Below, piece after piece: positions 22,687 through 33,266 of a stretch of 64,000 nt of DNA. Position numbers and translations under genes: made by a program. Within the stretch, counting starts at the first letter, position 1. Each line of letters opens with the position of its first letter. Under the pieces are notes generated by a model. It did no database searches, was not told the origin of the DNA, and saw only the letters and a list, made by a program, of their open reading frames with translations. The stretch comes from Sorex araneus (taxonomy: Eukaryota; Chordata; Mammalia; Eulipotyphla; Soricidae), in assembly GCF_027595985.1 (NCBI RefSeq), contig NC_073307.1:36212234-36276233 (forward strand), read 5' to 3'.

Positions 22687-22851
22687 AGAGAGCCCAGCAA
22701 GCTACTGAGAGTATCTCGCCCACACGCAGAGCCTGGCAAGCTACCCGTGGTGTATTCGATATGCCAAAAACAGTAACAAGTCTCACAATGGAGATGTTAC
22801 TGGTGCCCGCTCAAGCAAATTGATAAGCAACGGGATAACAGTGATACAGTG
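22687..22851 (+). mobile_element. SINE, CAGTGA-tailed class, headless
   Basis: Starts inside the body (AGAGAGCCCAGCAAGCTACT), continues through GCCTGGCAAGCTACCCGTGG and ATATGCCAAAAACAGTAACA, and ends GATACAGTGAT at the target duplication. The tRNA-like head is replaced by the U2 fragment. Confidence 0.9.
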
Positions 22852-23049
22852 ATCTTCACCTTAATACTTGTTCTTTTGTTTCGTTTTATTTGGGGTGGTC
22901 AGCACTACAGTCCCTTTTTTGTTCCCCTACTTTTATGAAGGCTTTGGTTCCCCTGAGGGCATGGTACAGGAGGGCAATCAGGGCTCCCTGTACACTACCA
23001 AGACAAGTTCAACAAAGTGCACCCAAGTTCAATAAAGTGCACCTGAAGA

Positions 23050-24160
23050 ACTGCAAAAACAAACAAGCAAACAAACAACACAGAAAAATTACAAGACTTC
23101 TGCTAAGAAAAATTACTCCATTGCCAGAACAAAATTATTTAAAAGGCTTTCTTTTCTACTCTCAGAAGGGAGTTAAAATGAGAGTTGTGAAGAGTTTCTA
23201 ACTGGAATTACCTGATAAATTCAGCTATCCCCTAGCTGTGAAAATCAGGTCAACTCAAGGAACAACAAAAGCAAAAAAAAACAAAAAACCAAAAACCCAA
23301 CATTTTAAATTTGTCTACAAATTGCTTTCAGTTGACAGTCTCTGAGAATTCTTTTGCACTCTGCCATGTAGTACATTTGTCTCTTCTTTGTCTTTCCAGA
23401 AAAGAATGGGAACTCAAGGAGTAAATGAGCACAACAGCACACCGGCTTTATGGTAAAGGACATATCTTCCTGCATCCCCAGTTAGGCTTTAATTAGAAAC
23501 TCTACACTTTTGTGGGAAGAGAAAGACACCCTAAATTAATGTTTTCCCATTGTTCCCTGACAAATGTGGTAAATCCAGACACCTCTTCAACTAAGTCTCC
23601 AGGTTTTGCATTACTCCCAGGCCTCTAAAGAATGTGATGCAAGAGTAGCTAGAAGTTTTTCTTATTCTCTGTGTCTAGAAAACAGATGCCAAGCTCCTAA
23701 GTTTGTAAATAGTCAAAAGGTAGAAAAATTAGAAATAGAACATGTAGGTTTTTATTGACATTGTATAGATTTGTGGGTTGTATAGAACTTCAGTTTGACT
23801 TATTTCCATTACACAGGGTTTTAGTTTTCTTTGGTTATTTTTTTTACTCATCAAGGATGCAATAGAATTTATGTAGATTTTGCATTAATGGAACTATAAG
23901 AAAAGACTTAGGCTTAAATTCTTTGTCATCAAAACATCTAACATGGAATATCTTTGTTAACTGTAAACAAAGCATTGTGAAGGAAGAAGGATCTTATTTA
24001 ATCTGACTCACCTTTCAGCTCCTTCCAATGAAAGGAATGATCTCTTTCCATAACGTGTATGCTCTTAAAAAGCATAGGACCTGGTCAAAGCACAAGCAAT
24101 GACAGATGAAAAAGAAAAGGGCAAAGTTTTTCGTTTGAATTAGTTAGCTGTTTTTTGTTC
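23050..24160. other. Intergenic, no gene recognised
   Basis: About 1.1 kb without a supported feature. Confidence 0.4.
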
Positions 24161-24164
24161 ATTT

Positions 24165-24330
24165 TTGCTTGGGGGACACACACATCAGTTCTCAGGACTT
24201 AGTCCTGTTCAGAGATCATTCCTGACAGGGCATTTGGGGGACTATATGGATTACCAGGGATCGAACTATCAACCCTGTTGATAGTGTGCAAGGCAGGGGC
24301 ATATATTGCTGCACTATTTCTCTGGCCCCT
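24165..24330 (-). mobile_element. Diverged SOR-type SINE
   Basis: Antisense: GTTCTCAGGACTTAGTCCTG, GGGGGACTATATGGATTACC, GTGCAAGGCAGGGGC and the ATTTCTCTGGCCCC end. Confidence 0.65.
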
Positions 24331-24631
24331 CAACTCAGTTCTGGGAAGGGGCCTCCAAAGCAGTGCTCAGACAGCGCAAGAAGAACTCCCAGTGAGAACT
24401 CAGCAACTAGACCCAACCGGAGAATGCACAGCTGGTTGGGCTCTGAGGTTCTGGAAGTACAGGCCATTCTAGTCACCTCCACCAGTACTCTGGAAATCAT
24501 GCAATGCTGGGGATTGAACCAGGGCCCTGTCTGTACACCCCACACCCCAGCACTATCTCCTGGGACCAAATATTTACAATTTTATGATATAACTTATTCC
24601 CAATAGGGCCTTTAAGATGATTTATTAATTT

Positions 24632-24804
24632 GGGGCTGGGGTGATAGCACAGCGGGTAGGGCATTTGCCTTGCACGCGGCCGACCCGGGTTCGATTCCCA
24701 GCATCCCATATGGTCCCCTGAGCACCGCCAGGGGTAATTCCTGAGTGCAGAGCCAGGACTGACCCCTGTGCATCGTCAGGTGTGACCCAAAAAATTTAAA
24801 AAAC
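24632..24804 (+). mobile_element. SOR-type SINE (A-tailed class), near consensus
   Basis: Sense copy with GATAGCACAGCGGGTAGGG, GGGTTCGATTCCC and GGTGTGACCC before an A-rich tail. A perfect 17-bp duplication, AGATGATTTATTAATTT, lies at 24615-24631 and 24805-24821. Confidence 0.97.
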
Positions 24805-24934
24805 AGATGATTTATTAATTTTATTAAGGAATTCTGCAAGGCAGAAACTCTGAAAATAATAGAAACAAACTTTGTAGTTTTCATAGTCAAGTGAGTCTTC
24901 ACTGAAATCAGACCAATGCATATTGTGCATAAAC

Positions 24935-24966
<32 letters not shown>

Positions 24967-24970
24967 CGCG
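24935..24970. repeat. (TG)n/(CG)n microsatellite
   Basis: About 12 TG units grading into alternating CG and TGCGCG. This purine-pyrimidine alternation could in principle adopt Z-DNA. Confidence 0.9.
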
Positions 24971-25047
24971 AGCGTGCACGCTTGAGCACATGCATGAGTG
25001 TGTGTGAGTAGGGGTGTGAGTGGGTGGGTGAGTGCATTCCCTATGTT

Positions 25048-25205
25048 GTAGGAGCCAGAGAGATGGTATAGTGGGTAGGGCACTTGCCCTCCATATCGCT
25101 GGCCTAGAATCAATTCCTGGCACACTATATGGTCCCCAAGACACTCTAGGAGTGACCCTTGAGCACAGAGCCAAGAGTGAACTCTAAGCAACACTGGATA
25201 TAGCC
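25048..25205 (+). mobile_element. SOR-type SINE, diverged
   Basis: Sense: GGAGCCAGAGAGATGGTATA head, GGCACTTGCCCTCCATATCG, ACTATATGGTCCCC and AGCACAGAGCCAAGAGTGA. Confidence 0.75.
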
Positions 25206-25372
25206 AAAAAATTAAAAGGAAAAATTAAAAAATGGGTGCAGTCCCTATCAAAATATTTAACCCAAAAAAGGAGAAATGTGACAATAAAATAGGTTTCCCA
25301 TAAACAGAAGAATATAGAATTAAACTTATACAAAAGATAAATTAATTAAATTGGAATTAAGAAAAGAAACAA

Positions 25373-25542
25373 GGGGCTGGAGCCATAGCACAGCGGGTAG
25401 GGCGTCTGCCTTGCACGCGGTCAACCCGGGTTCGATTCCCAGCATCCCATATGGTCCCCTGAGCACCGCCAGGGGTAATTCCTGAGTGCAGAGCCAGGAG
25501 TGACCCCTGTGCATTGCCAGGTGTGACCCAAAAAGAAAAAAA
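25373..25542 (+). mobile_element. SOR-type SINE (A-tailed class), near consensus
   Basis: Sense copy immediately left of the tandem array. A 14-bp duplication, AAGAAAAGAAACAA, lies at 25359-25372 and 25543-25556. Confidence 0.95.
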
Positions 25543-25579
25543 AAGAAAAGAAACAAAATAGATTGTAGATAATGAAATA

Positions 25580-27640
25580 TGTATTTAAAAATTAGGGATT
25601 AGGTTTGGGTAAATGTCCAATCTTGAAAATGAAAGTCAGGTATAGAGCTATTGTTAAAATTGGGCTAACTGGAAAAAAAAATTGGGCTAACTGGTAGGTT
25701 TAGGTTAGAATAAGGTTAGTATAGGGTTATTATCATTAGGGGTGTAGATCAGTTTTATAATAGGATCAGGGTTTAGTTTTGACTATATTCAAAGTTAAAA
25801 ATAAATGTTATGTAGAGTGAGATTGTTATAGGTAGACTAATTGGGCATAGTTGTTTTATGCGCAGGGTAGGTAAGGTTAATGTAGGGTTAGGGTTAGTGT
25901 TACTGTAAGATTTAGGGTTAGGATTAGGGATAGTGGTGAGTTAAGGTTTAGATTTTATTTACTTAAATTTGAACATGAAATTTAGGTATAGGAGGATTGT
26001 TCCGTTTCATTGCTAAGTTATGCCTATTCGTAGGCAAGAATTAGTGTAAGAGTTTGGCTAGAACTAGGGTTTGTTTTAGAGTTATTATATGGCTTTTACT
26101 ACGTATAAAATTGAAATTTAAAGTTATTTATAGGGGAAGTGTGAAATTTAGCTTGTTTGGTAGGCTTAGGCCTAGGCTAGGGTAAGGTTGGTAAAAGTAA
26201 GGATTGAGGTTAGAGTTAGGTTAAGGGGTAGGGTTAGGGTTAGGGTTCATGTTAGGATTCAGGATTAGGTTCAGCTATATCTGAAGTAGAACATTGAAGT
26301 TAGATAAGGGCAACTATTAACTTTAAGCTAATTTCCAGGTAGGGTAAGATTGGTATAAGGTTAGTGCTAAAGTTATGTTTAGGGTTAGGGTTACAGATAG
26401 TATCAGGTTTAGGGATTAAGTTTCATTATGTTCATTCTTTAAAATGAAAGTATAGAGTCTAACATTTGGGATAACTATGTTTATTTATTTATTTTTGGCT
26501 TTGGGGGGTGGAGAAGTGATACCTGGTGATACTCATGAGTAACTGCTGGCTCTGCACTCAGGAATTACTTTTGGCAGTACTCAGGGCAACATATAGGATG
26601 CTGAGGGTCAAACCCAGGTCAGCCACATGTAAGGCAAATGCCCTACCCATTGTACTATTGCTCAGGTCCCAGGATAGCTGTAGGTTTAGGTGAGAGTTAG
26701 GGTATATAGGATTTTGACTAATGAGAATTAGTACCAGGTTTAGGATTAGAGTTAGATTTTCTTGATAGGATTAGGATTTAGGTTTGGTGATGTTCAAAGT
26801 TAAAAATCAATGTTACATATATTTATATACATATATACACCTATTAGCCTATGTAACATTATTATATCTATGCAAGTTTAATACAAAGTCACTTTTTAAT
26901 ATAAGACCTGGACTTAACCTGGGTTTAGACTTAGGTAAGTTTAATATTCGATTTAGGATAGGTTTAGCATTGGGGTTAGGTTTTGCAATAAGATTAGGGC
27001 TTAAATTTGGCTATGTCCAAGGCTAAAATTAAATATTATGTATAGGGCAATTGTTCAATTTAAACTAATTGATAGGTTTAGAACTAGACAGGGGTAATTA
27101 GCCCTAATCCTAATGCTAACAGGATTAGCATTAGGATTAGGGTTAAGTTTTGAAATAGGATGAGTATTTAGGTTTGGCTATATTCAAAATTAAAAATTGG
27201 TGTTAAATATAGGGTGATTGTTAAATTTAAGCCAAATGGTTGGTTTATGCCTCAGCTAGGATAAGGTTAGAACAGGGTTAGGGTTAGCATAAGCATAAGG
27301 GTAAGGGATAGAGTTACAGAGTGTTCGAATTAGCATTTAGATCTGGCTATGTTTAAAATTAAAAGTGAAAGTTAGGTATGGGGAACTTTTCTATTTCAGC
27401 TAATTATAAAGGTTTTTTTTTTTTGCTTATTCTTACTTAGGCTTAGTATAAGGGTTCAGGTAAGATTAGGGCTAGAGTAAGGATTAGGGTTAGTATTGGA
27501 GTTTGGATATATTTTTGGCTATGTTGAAAGTTGAAAGTAACAGGTATAAGGCAATTGTTACATTAGGTTGAGTGGCAGGTTTAGGACTAGACTAGAGTAA
27601 GGTTGGTAATGGATTTTGGTTAGGTTAGGGTCTCACTGAT
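25580..27640 (+). repeat. Tandem array of ~170-bp monomers rich in TTAGGG-like motifs
   Basis: About eleven degenerate units. Each has an AT-rich block built on GGCTATGTTCAAAATTAAAA. This is followed by a GGTTTAGG / TTAGGGTTAGGG-like G-rich block. The AT block recurs near 25607, 25782, 25955, 26095, 26274, 26428, 26787, 27010, 27178, 27344 and 27517. Steps are mostly 154-180 bp, one is 140, and the larger gaps are explained by a SINE (26490-26672) and an AT expansion. Three exact TTAGGG repeats occur at about 26229-26247. All G-rich motifs lie on the + strand. No coding capacity. This is a satellite-like or degenerate telomere-related array. Confidence 0.85.
26490..26672 (-). mobile_element. 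SOR-type SINE inserted in the tandem array
   Basis: Antisense, moderately diverged: TACCTGGTGATACTCATGAG, ACATATAGGATGCTGAGGGT, GTAAGGCAAATGCCCTACCC, then ACTATTGCTCAGGTCCC. It shows that the array is older than this SINE. Confidence 0.8.
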
Positions 27641-27689
27641 GCCCAGAGGTATATACTTCAAGGGCAGGAATGACCAAAGGCTTCTTTGA

Positions 27690-27870
27690 GCCTGAGAGCT
27701 AGTACTGGGGTAAGGCACATGCCTAGCATGTGTTCAATCCCAGATTAGCCACATGGCACCACCTGGCCCCCAGATCACATCAGGTACAGCATGGGAGGCC
27801 CTGAAACACTTTTGTGTGTGTGTGTGATCCTTGAGGACCCTAGGCACAGTTGGGGTGGCCTTGGTAATCC
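27690..27870 (+). mobile_element. Old SINE remnant
   Basis: Sense: GAGAGCTAGTACTGGGGTAA head, GCACATGCCTAGCATGTG and TTCAATCCCAG B-box-like sequence, closer to tRNA-Ala-type heads. Diverged. Confidence 0.45.
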
Positions 27871-27899
27871 CTGGCACCACAGATCAAAATAGCATTTCA

Positions 27900-28799
27900 T
27901 CCTTGCACCCGAATATTGAGCCACCAGCCTGGCTGGCTGAGAATGGCCAGGACTGCTTGCCAGGGTCACCAAGCACCATTAAGGAGCTTCCCCAAACAGA
28001 CAAACTGAAAATCAGCTTCTTAAACTTTTCCCACTTACAAGCCCCCTAGTCTTCCAAGAATATAATACCATCAGAAGCACCGTGATTCATTACATGTTGG
28101 ATCTTGTGTTACTTTTTGATCATTGTACATTCAGAAATCTTTACTATTGCCAAAGCTTTCATGCCCCCTAACCCGCCTTCAGTTTCATGATCCCATATGG
28201 AGGTGACTAAGATTTTAGAGTAGTGGCCAGCTTCTGAGACCTGTCTGCCTTCTCTGTCATCTCCCTGTGTTTACACGTCAGCGTGCACATGTTTGTGTGA
28301 GTTTACAGGTGTTCATTTTTCTCCTTTTGTAAGAATAGTAGTCAGGTTGGAGGGCAACCCAGACTAATGGGCACATTTTAACTTAATCACCTCTGTAAAG
28401 GCCCTCTCTCCAAACAGTCATATTCTGAGGTGCTAAGGGATTAGGCTGTAACATGAATTGGTGAGAGTGGGTAAAGATTAGTGTGTGAGTGTGTTTGTGT
28501 GTGGGTTTGACACATAGTACAGTACAACTCTTAGTAGAGAGCAGCTCCTGTCCATTCTATGAGAGTCTAGTTAAGATTCATGCTAACCTCTCAACTTTTG
28601 ATAGCTCCTAAAATTCCGGATGGGAAAACACTAGGTCTCCTCCCACCCCCCTCAGAGAACAGTCTCCCCAAGAGCAGTGTTGGCTGGAGAGGGGTATGCA
28701 CCCTTGGACAGGATTCGAGGTGATATAAATAACACGGCATCACAGTGAATATGATTCAATTCCCTGGAAGTTACGAGGAAATCCTTGGAGTATGCTGGT
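27900..28799. other. Intergenic, no gene recognised
   Basis: No supported gene or repeat beyond scattered short TG tracts near 28490. Confidence 0.4.
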
Positions 28800-28810
28800 A
28801 ATGCTTTTAA

Positions 28811-30307
28811 AAAAGAAATTTAGTCATCATGAAATTACAAAGTTATTCATGACTGGGTTTCAGGCATACGATGTTTCAGTACTGATCTGTTCCCCAGTCT
28901 CCCCTCCTCTCCCAGCTCTTCTAATCTCATTTGCCTCCTACACACAGTTTTGATTTTATGAGAGGGTTTTATTTTTCAAATAAGTTATTTTGCATTGGTT
29001 TACAGTACTGTAAACTGTTGCTGATAGGTTTTCATACATAGTACTTGACCAATTTTCAACACCACCTCCTCCTTCGGATTGATCTTTCATCCACCATGGA
29101 TGTTGCTTCCTTCCCCCACCCCACCCTGTTCTATCCCCCAGACCCCTGAAGTGGCATGTTTCCTATTGAACACCAGTTCTCGTGCTCTTTTTTTTTCATT
29201 GCTTTAGGTATTCGTTATTTCACCATTATGTATCTTTATGTAGCGCATGTGAGAGAGATCATTCTGTGTTTCCCTCTAAGTTCACTCAACATGATATTTT
29301 CCAGGTCCCTCCATATTGCAGCAAAGTTTATGACTTTCATTGTATCACTGTCATCCCGTTGCTCATCGATTTGCTCGAGTGGGCACCAGTAGCATCTCCA
29401 TTGTGAGACTTGCTGTTACTGTTTTATGGCATATTGAATATGCCACGGGTAGCTTGCCAGGCTCTGCCAGGCGGGTGAGATACTCTTGGTAGCTTGCCAG
29501 GCTCTCCGAGAGGGATAGAGGAATCAAGCCCTGGTCTGCCACGTGCAAGGCAAACGCCCTACCCCCCTACTCGCTCCAGTCCTATCCATTCTTACATAAT
29601 GGATGATAATATTCCATTATGCATATGTACCATAGTTTCTTTATCCAGTCACCTATTCTTGGACACTTGTGTTGTTTACAGATTTGGGCTATTGTGGATA
29701 CTGCTACAATGTCCTTTCTCCTTTTTGTTTTAGGGCCCTCGGGTCTAGTCCAGGAAGTGGAGTTGCTGGGTCAAATGGAAGCTCAATTCCTAGATTTTTT
29801 TTTTAGGACTGTCCATATTGTTTTCCAGAAAGGCTGCACCAGTTGACATTCCCACTAGCAGTGAATGAGAGTTTCTTTCTCCCCATATCCACACCACCAC
29901 GGGTTGTTCTTATTCTTTTTCAAGTGTGCCAGTCTCTGTGGAATGAAAGGATATTTGGCTTTTGTTTTGATTTGCGTATCCCCAATGATTAGTGATACTG
30001 AGCATTTTTTCACATGCCTCTTGGCCATTTGACTTTCTTCCACTAAAGTCATCTTCAAGGATGAAATACCCTGACCAAGCAGTGGAAACAAAGATAAACA
30101 AATGGAACTACATTAGATAAAGAAGCTTCAGCACCTCAAAAGAAATTATCATCTGGATAGAATGACAGTCGGAAGAACAGAAGAAATTGTTTACCCAACA
30201 TTCATCTGACATCAAACGGTTTAACATCAAAGATATATATGGGCACTGATAGGACTTTACAAGAAGTAAACATCCAACTTCATCAAATAATGGGGAAAAG
30301 AGTTGGG
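28811..30307 (-). mobile_element. L1 with inverted 5' part (copy 1)
   Basis: An antisense L1 3' region and ORF2 C-terminal part runs from about 28820 to 30065. It is followed by an ORF2 segment in sense orientation (about 30070-30303, with a KWNYIRLKKLQ-like motif). In a normal L1 this segment lies just upstream of the piece it now faces, which is the signature of twin priming. AATGCTTTTAA at 28800-28810 and 30308-30318 is a likely target duplication. A CAGTGA-tailed SINE is nested at 29341-29582. Frames are broken throughout. Confidence 0.75.
29341..29582 (-). mobile_element. SINE, CAGTGA-tailed class, nested in L1
   Basis: Full antisense copy, TATCACTGTCATCCCGTTGC to ACTCGCTCCAGTCC. The L1 reading continues on either side. 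No clear target duplication. Confidence 0.9.
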
Positions 30308-30319
30308 AATGCTTTTAAC

Positions 30320-31260
30320 ACTTGTTAATTTCTTCTGCCCCATCCTTCCCAACCTCTATTCCACCCTCTTTTTCCTTCTCAACAAGTGGAAATCGCCTCA
30401 AGCACATCAGCCTTTGGCAAGTATCAGCCACCAACCATCACTCTTCACCATTTCCATGGCCTGTTTATTTTCTCTGACCTCAGGAGATTACCTACCCATT
30501 TCTACTTGGGGTAAGAGAAACTGTTTTCCAACCCAGATATTGATTTTTTAAAGTGTAGTATTAGATTTTCTAAAAAATCTAATATGAGATTTAGTGTTAA
30601 GTTAATTTAGTATTAGATTATTTTAAAAGTGAGTTGGTTGAAAGAAATATTAGTAACGGCACAGGTGGCAGATGGGACAAAAATCACGAAGAAGGTGGAC
30701 AGGGGACTAAGGTCTTAGAAAAGTTGTCCCAATATATGAGTTACTGATCTTGGTGACAACTGAACGGTCCACTGTGCATGGTTCCTCAGTGCAATGGCTT
30801 TTGCAGCTGCCTCCTGAGCAGCCTTGTTCAGATCTATGGCCACCCCTGTTTCCAAAGGAACTTACTTGCCTGCTCCCCAGAGGCTGCTAGGAGACAGCAT
30901 GGGGCGGAGCTGTTTCCGGTGGTCTCCCCCTAACAGTCAGAAGTCAGACTCAAAACAAATCTCCACCCTCAGGGCAAGAGCTCCTTCCCCAGCTCCTTTC
31001 CTCTCCCTCCAGGGCCAACCCGGACAGCAGCAAAGCCCGTTTCTAATGCAGGAACTGCCCTCACTGGCAGTCTAATGCAGACATAAGACAAACGTTCTTG
31101 ACCTGGATCTGATCCTTGTACATTGTCTCATTCGTATTCTTTCTCATCTGTGGTCTCTCTCTTAGTCCCACTTTCGCTTTACAGTAGGGAAGGTGATGAT
31201 GCTGTGCTTTCTGTTGCATTTCTGCAAGGTTAACTTAGATTCTGCAAGAGTAAATTAGCT
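30320..31260. other. Intergenic, no gene recognised
   Basis: No supported gene or known repeat. Confidence 0.4.
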
Positions 31261-31264
31261 CCCA

Positions 31265-31375
31265 GGGCTGGCAAAATAGTATAGGGGTTAATGTGCTTGT
31301 CTTGCAAGTCTTGGATCCTGATTTAATCCCTGGCACCACAGGGACCTCAAATGATTGGGTGTGATCCTGAGCACC
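31265..31375 (+). mobile_element. Old SINE remnant
   Basis: Sense: GGGCTGGCAAAATAGTATAG head, GTGCTTGTCTTGCAAGTCTT and TTTAATCCCTGGCACCACA. Confidence 0.55.
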
Positions 31376-31674
31376 AGTGGATTGGTCTGGATTTCTGCAA
31401 TACTACAGAGCTGAGCAGCACCTAAACCCTTGGGATATCATGTTGATCTGCCTGCCAAGTTAATCAAGAATCACTGGGAGGAGCCCTGGAGCTTCCTGAG
31501 CACCACTTGGGAGATTCCCCTCTAAAAATACTCAGATCCACCTCTAGCTATATGTGTGATGGTTCAAACGTTTTGTTTTAATACACGAAGGAAAGCTCTT
31601 AATATATTACACAAGCCAAGCTGAAATATAATAGCATTTCTGGTGCAACCCCAGTTAAAAAAGCACTCTATATG

Positions 31675-31830
31675 TTTTTGTTTATTTGTGGGGACACATC
31701 TGGTAGTTCTCAGGGCTTGCACTCAGAGATCATTCCTGGCAGGCTCAGGGGACCATATGGGGTGTCGGGGATAAAACCCAGTTGGTTTATTCCAAGGTAA
31801 ATAGTACAATGTTGTACTATTGCTCTGACA
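31675..31830 (-). mobile_element. Diverged SOR-type SINE
   Basis: Antisense: GGGGACACATCTGGTAGTTC, GGGGACCATATGGGGTGTCG and a degraded head. Confidence 0.65.
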
Positions 31831-31899
31831 ATATTACATATGTTGTGTACAATATACATTGCCTACTATATGTCATGATTGAGTCATATATAATTGCAA

Positions 31900-32035
31900 T
31901 CACTATCACTGTCATCCTGTTGCTTATCGATTTGCTTGAGCGGGCACCAGTAACGTCTCCATTGTGAGACTTGTTGTTACTATTTTTGGCATATCGAATA
32001 TGCCACAGAGAGCTTGCCAGGCTCTGCCGTGCAAT
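31900..32035 (-). mobile_element. SINE, CAGTGA-tailed class, 5'-truncated
   Basis: Antisense: TATCACTGTCATCCTGTTGC to CTTGCCAGGCTCTGCCGTG, then stops before the head. TGCAAT flanks both sides. Confidence 0.85.
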
Positions 32036-32429
32036 ACTGTTCCATATGATCTGTAGTTAGCTGGAGAGATTGAGAGTTGTTCATTTTATGCTTTCTACTT
32101 TTTTACATATGCTTAATTTTTCCCCATTTAATTGTTATTTTATTAAAAGTTTAGGAAAATATTAAATGCAAAATGGAGCCCAAATTTAAAAGTATTATCC
32201 TACTCAAATGTTCCCAAGATGATATCTACATCACCTAATACAGTGAACACCATTAGTTGGGGTCCTTTGATAAATAGGTAATTCTCTGCTAAGATGTGGT
32301 TAGTGATGCTAAAATCAGTCCTAAGTTATTCTTCACCAAGAAACAAGGTCTCAGATGAGCTGCAGATGGGAACAGGCCAGGCTGGGCTGATTTCCTTAGA
32401 ACCAGGCAAGGTGAAATCATTGTCCCCTT

Positions 32430-33250
32430 TTTGTACTCTCATCTACTGCTGGTGTGAATGTTGTCTGGTTCAACCTCTGTGGGAAAAAGTGAAGATAGAT
32501 CTCAGAAAACTTAGAATTGAGTTTCCATACATACCAGAACTTCCACTTTGGGGTTATCTACCCCCAGGACACGAAAACATTTACTTGAAAGGATGTATGC
32601 ACACTTATATTTATTGCAGTACTTAGTACAATATCTAAGATATTGAATCAGCTTTGGTATCCAATGATATGGATTATGATGATGTATACATACAAACACA
32701 CACACATTATGCAACTGCAAGGAAAGATGGAATCATAATTTGCTGCAACCCAGATGGAATTGGAAGACATCATGTCGAGTGAAGTGAGCCAGAAGAAGAA
32801 GGACAGACAATGGATAACCTCATGTACCTGTGGTATATAGAATAACAATGCAAAAATGCAAAGTAGTAAGGGGGGACGGGAACGATACCTAGGTCAAACT
32901 AGACCCCAGAGTATAGAGAGAAGAACAGAGAAGGGAAAACATCAAGGGGGGTGGGGGAAAGAAGAAGATGAGAAAGTGAAGTAATGAGGGAGAGGCAGGG
33001 GTCAGGGGCTTTGGGTACATTGGTAGTGTGGTATAGCTATATATTTGAACCACAGACTCAATAACATTGAAAACATGAGATCCAAACTACAATCCCCAAA
33101 CTTTTAAATGTACCTGGCAGTCAGTAAGCTTTGAGGGGAAGAAAGAGGGGTAAGAGAGAACTTGGAAACACTGGTGGTGAAATTGGTGCTAGAACATTAT
33201 ATGCCTAAAATTCAACCATCAATAACTTTTGTAAATCATGTTTTTAATTA
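32430..33250 (+). mobile_element. Old L1 3' portion
   Basis: Sense ORF2 C-terminal remnant (CTGGTGTGAATGTTGTCTGG; GATGGAATTGGAAGACATCA) followed by a 3' UTR. It ends TTCAACCATCAATAACTTTT and an A/T-rich tail into which the younger L1 at 33267 inserted. Frames are broken. Confidence 0.8.
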
Positions 33251-33266
33251 AAAATTTTTAAATACA

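Larger units (their letters stand above)
22085..22851 (+). mobile_element. Composite insertion inside the ACTB pseudogene
   Basis: Flanked by an 11-bp duplication, ATCTTCACCTT, at 22074-22084 and 22852-22862. Removing the insert restores the ACTB 3' UTR order. Contents in order: about 200 bp of unassigned AT-rich sequence; an A-tailed SINE with its own duplication; a further 190 bp ending in AATAAAGCTTTAAAAAATAA and unassigned sequence; a 24-nt U2 snRNA antisense piece; and the body of a CAGTGA-tailed SINE whose end abuts the right duplication. Confidence 0.8.
20567..23043 (+). pseudogene. ACTB: Processed pseudogene of beta-actin, split by an insertion
   Basis: Intronless copy of a cytoplasmic actin mRNA. 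Recognisable coding blocks include NWDDMEK near 20818, [18 protein letters not shown] and VPIYEGY near 21030-21080, and KQEYDES near 21620. Many frameshifts, substitutions and internal losses break the frame. The 3' UTR identifies ACTB rather than ACTG1: CTTGACAAAACCTAACTCGC then GATTGGCATGGCTTTATTTG at about 21705-21763. The UTR is interrupted at 22085-22851 by a composite insertion and resumes at 22852. It ends near 23043 with AATAAA and an A-rich tail. Non-functional; its age predates the nested SINEs. Confidence 0.95.
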
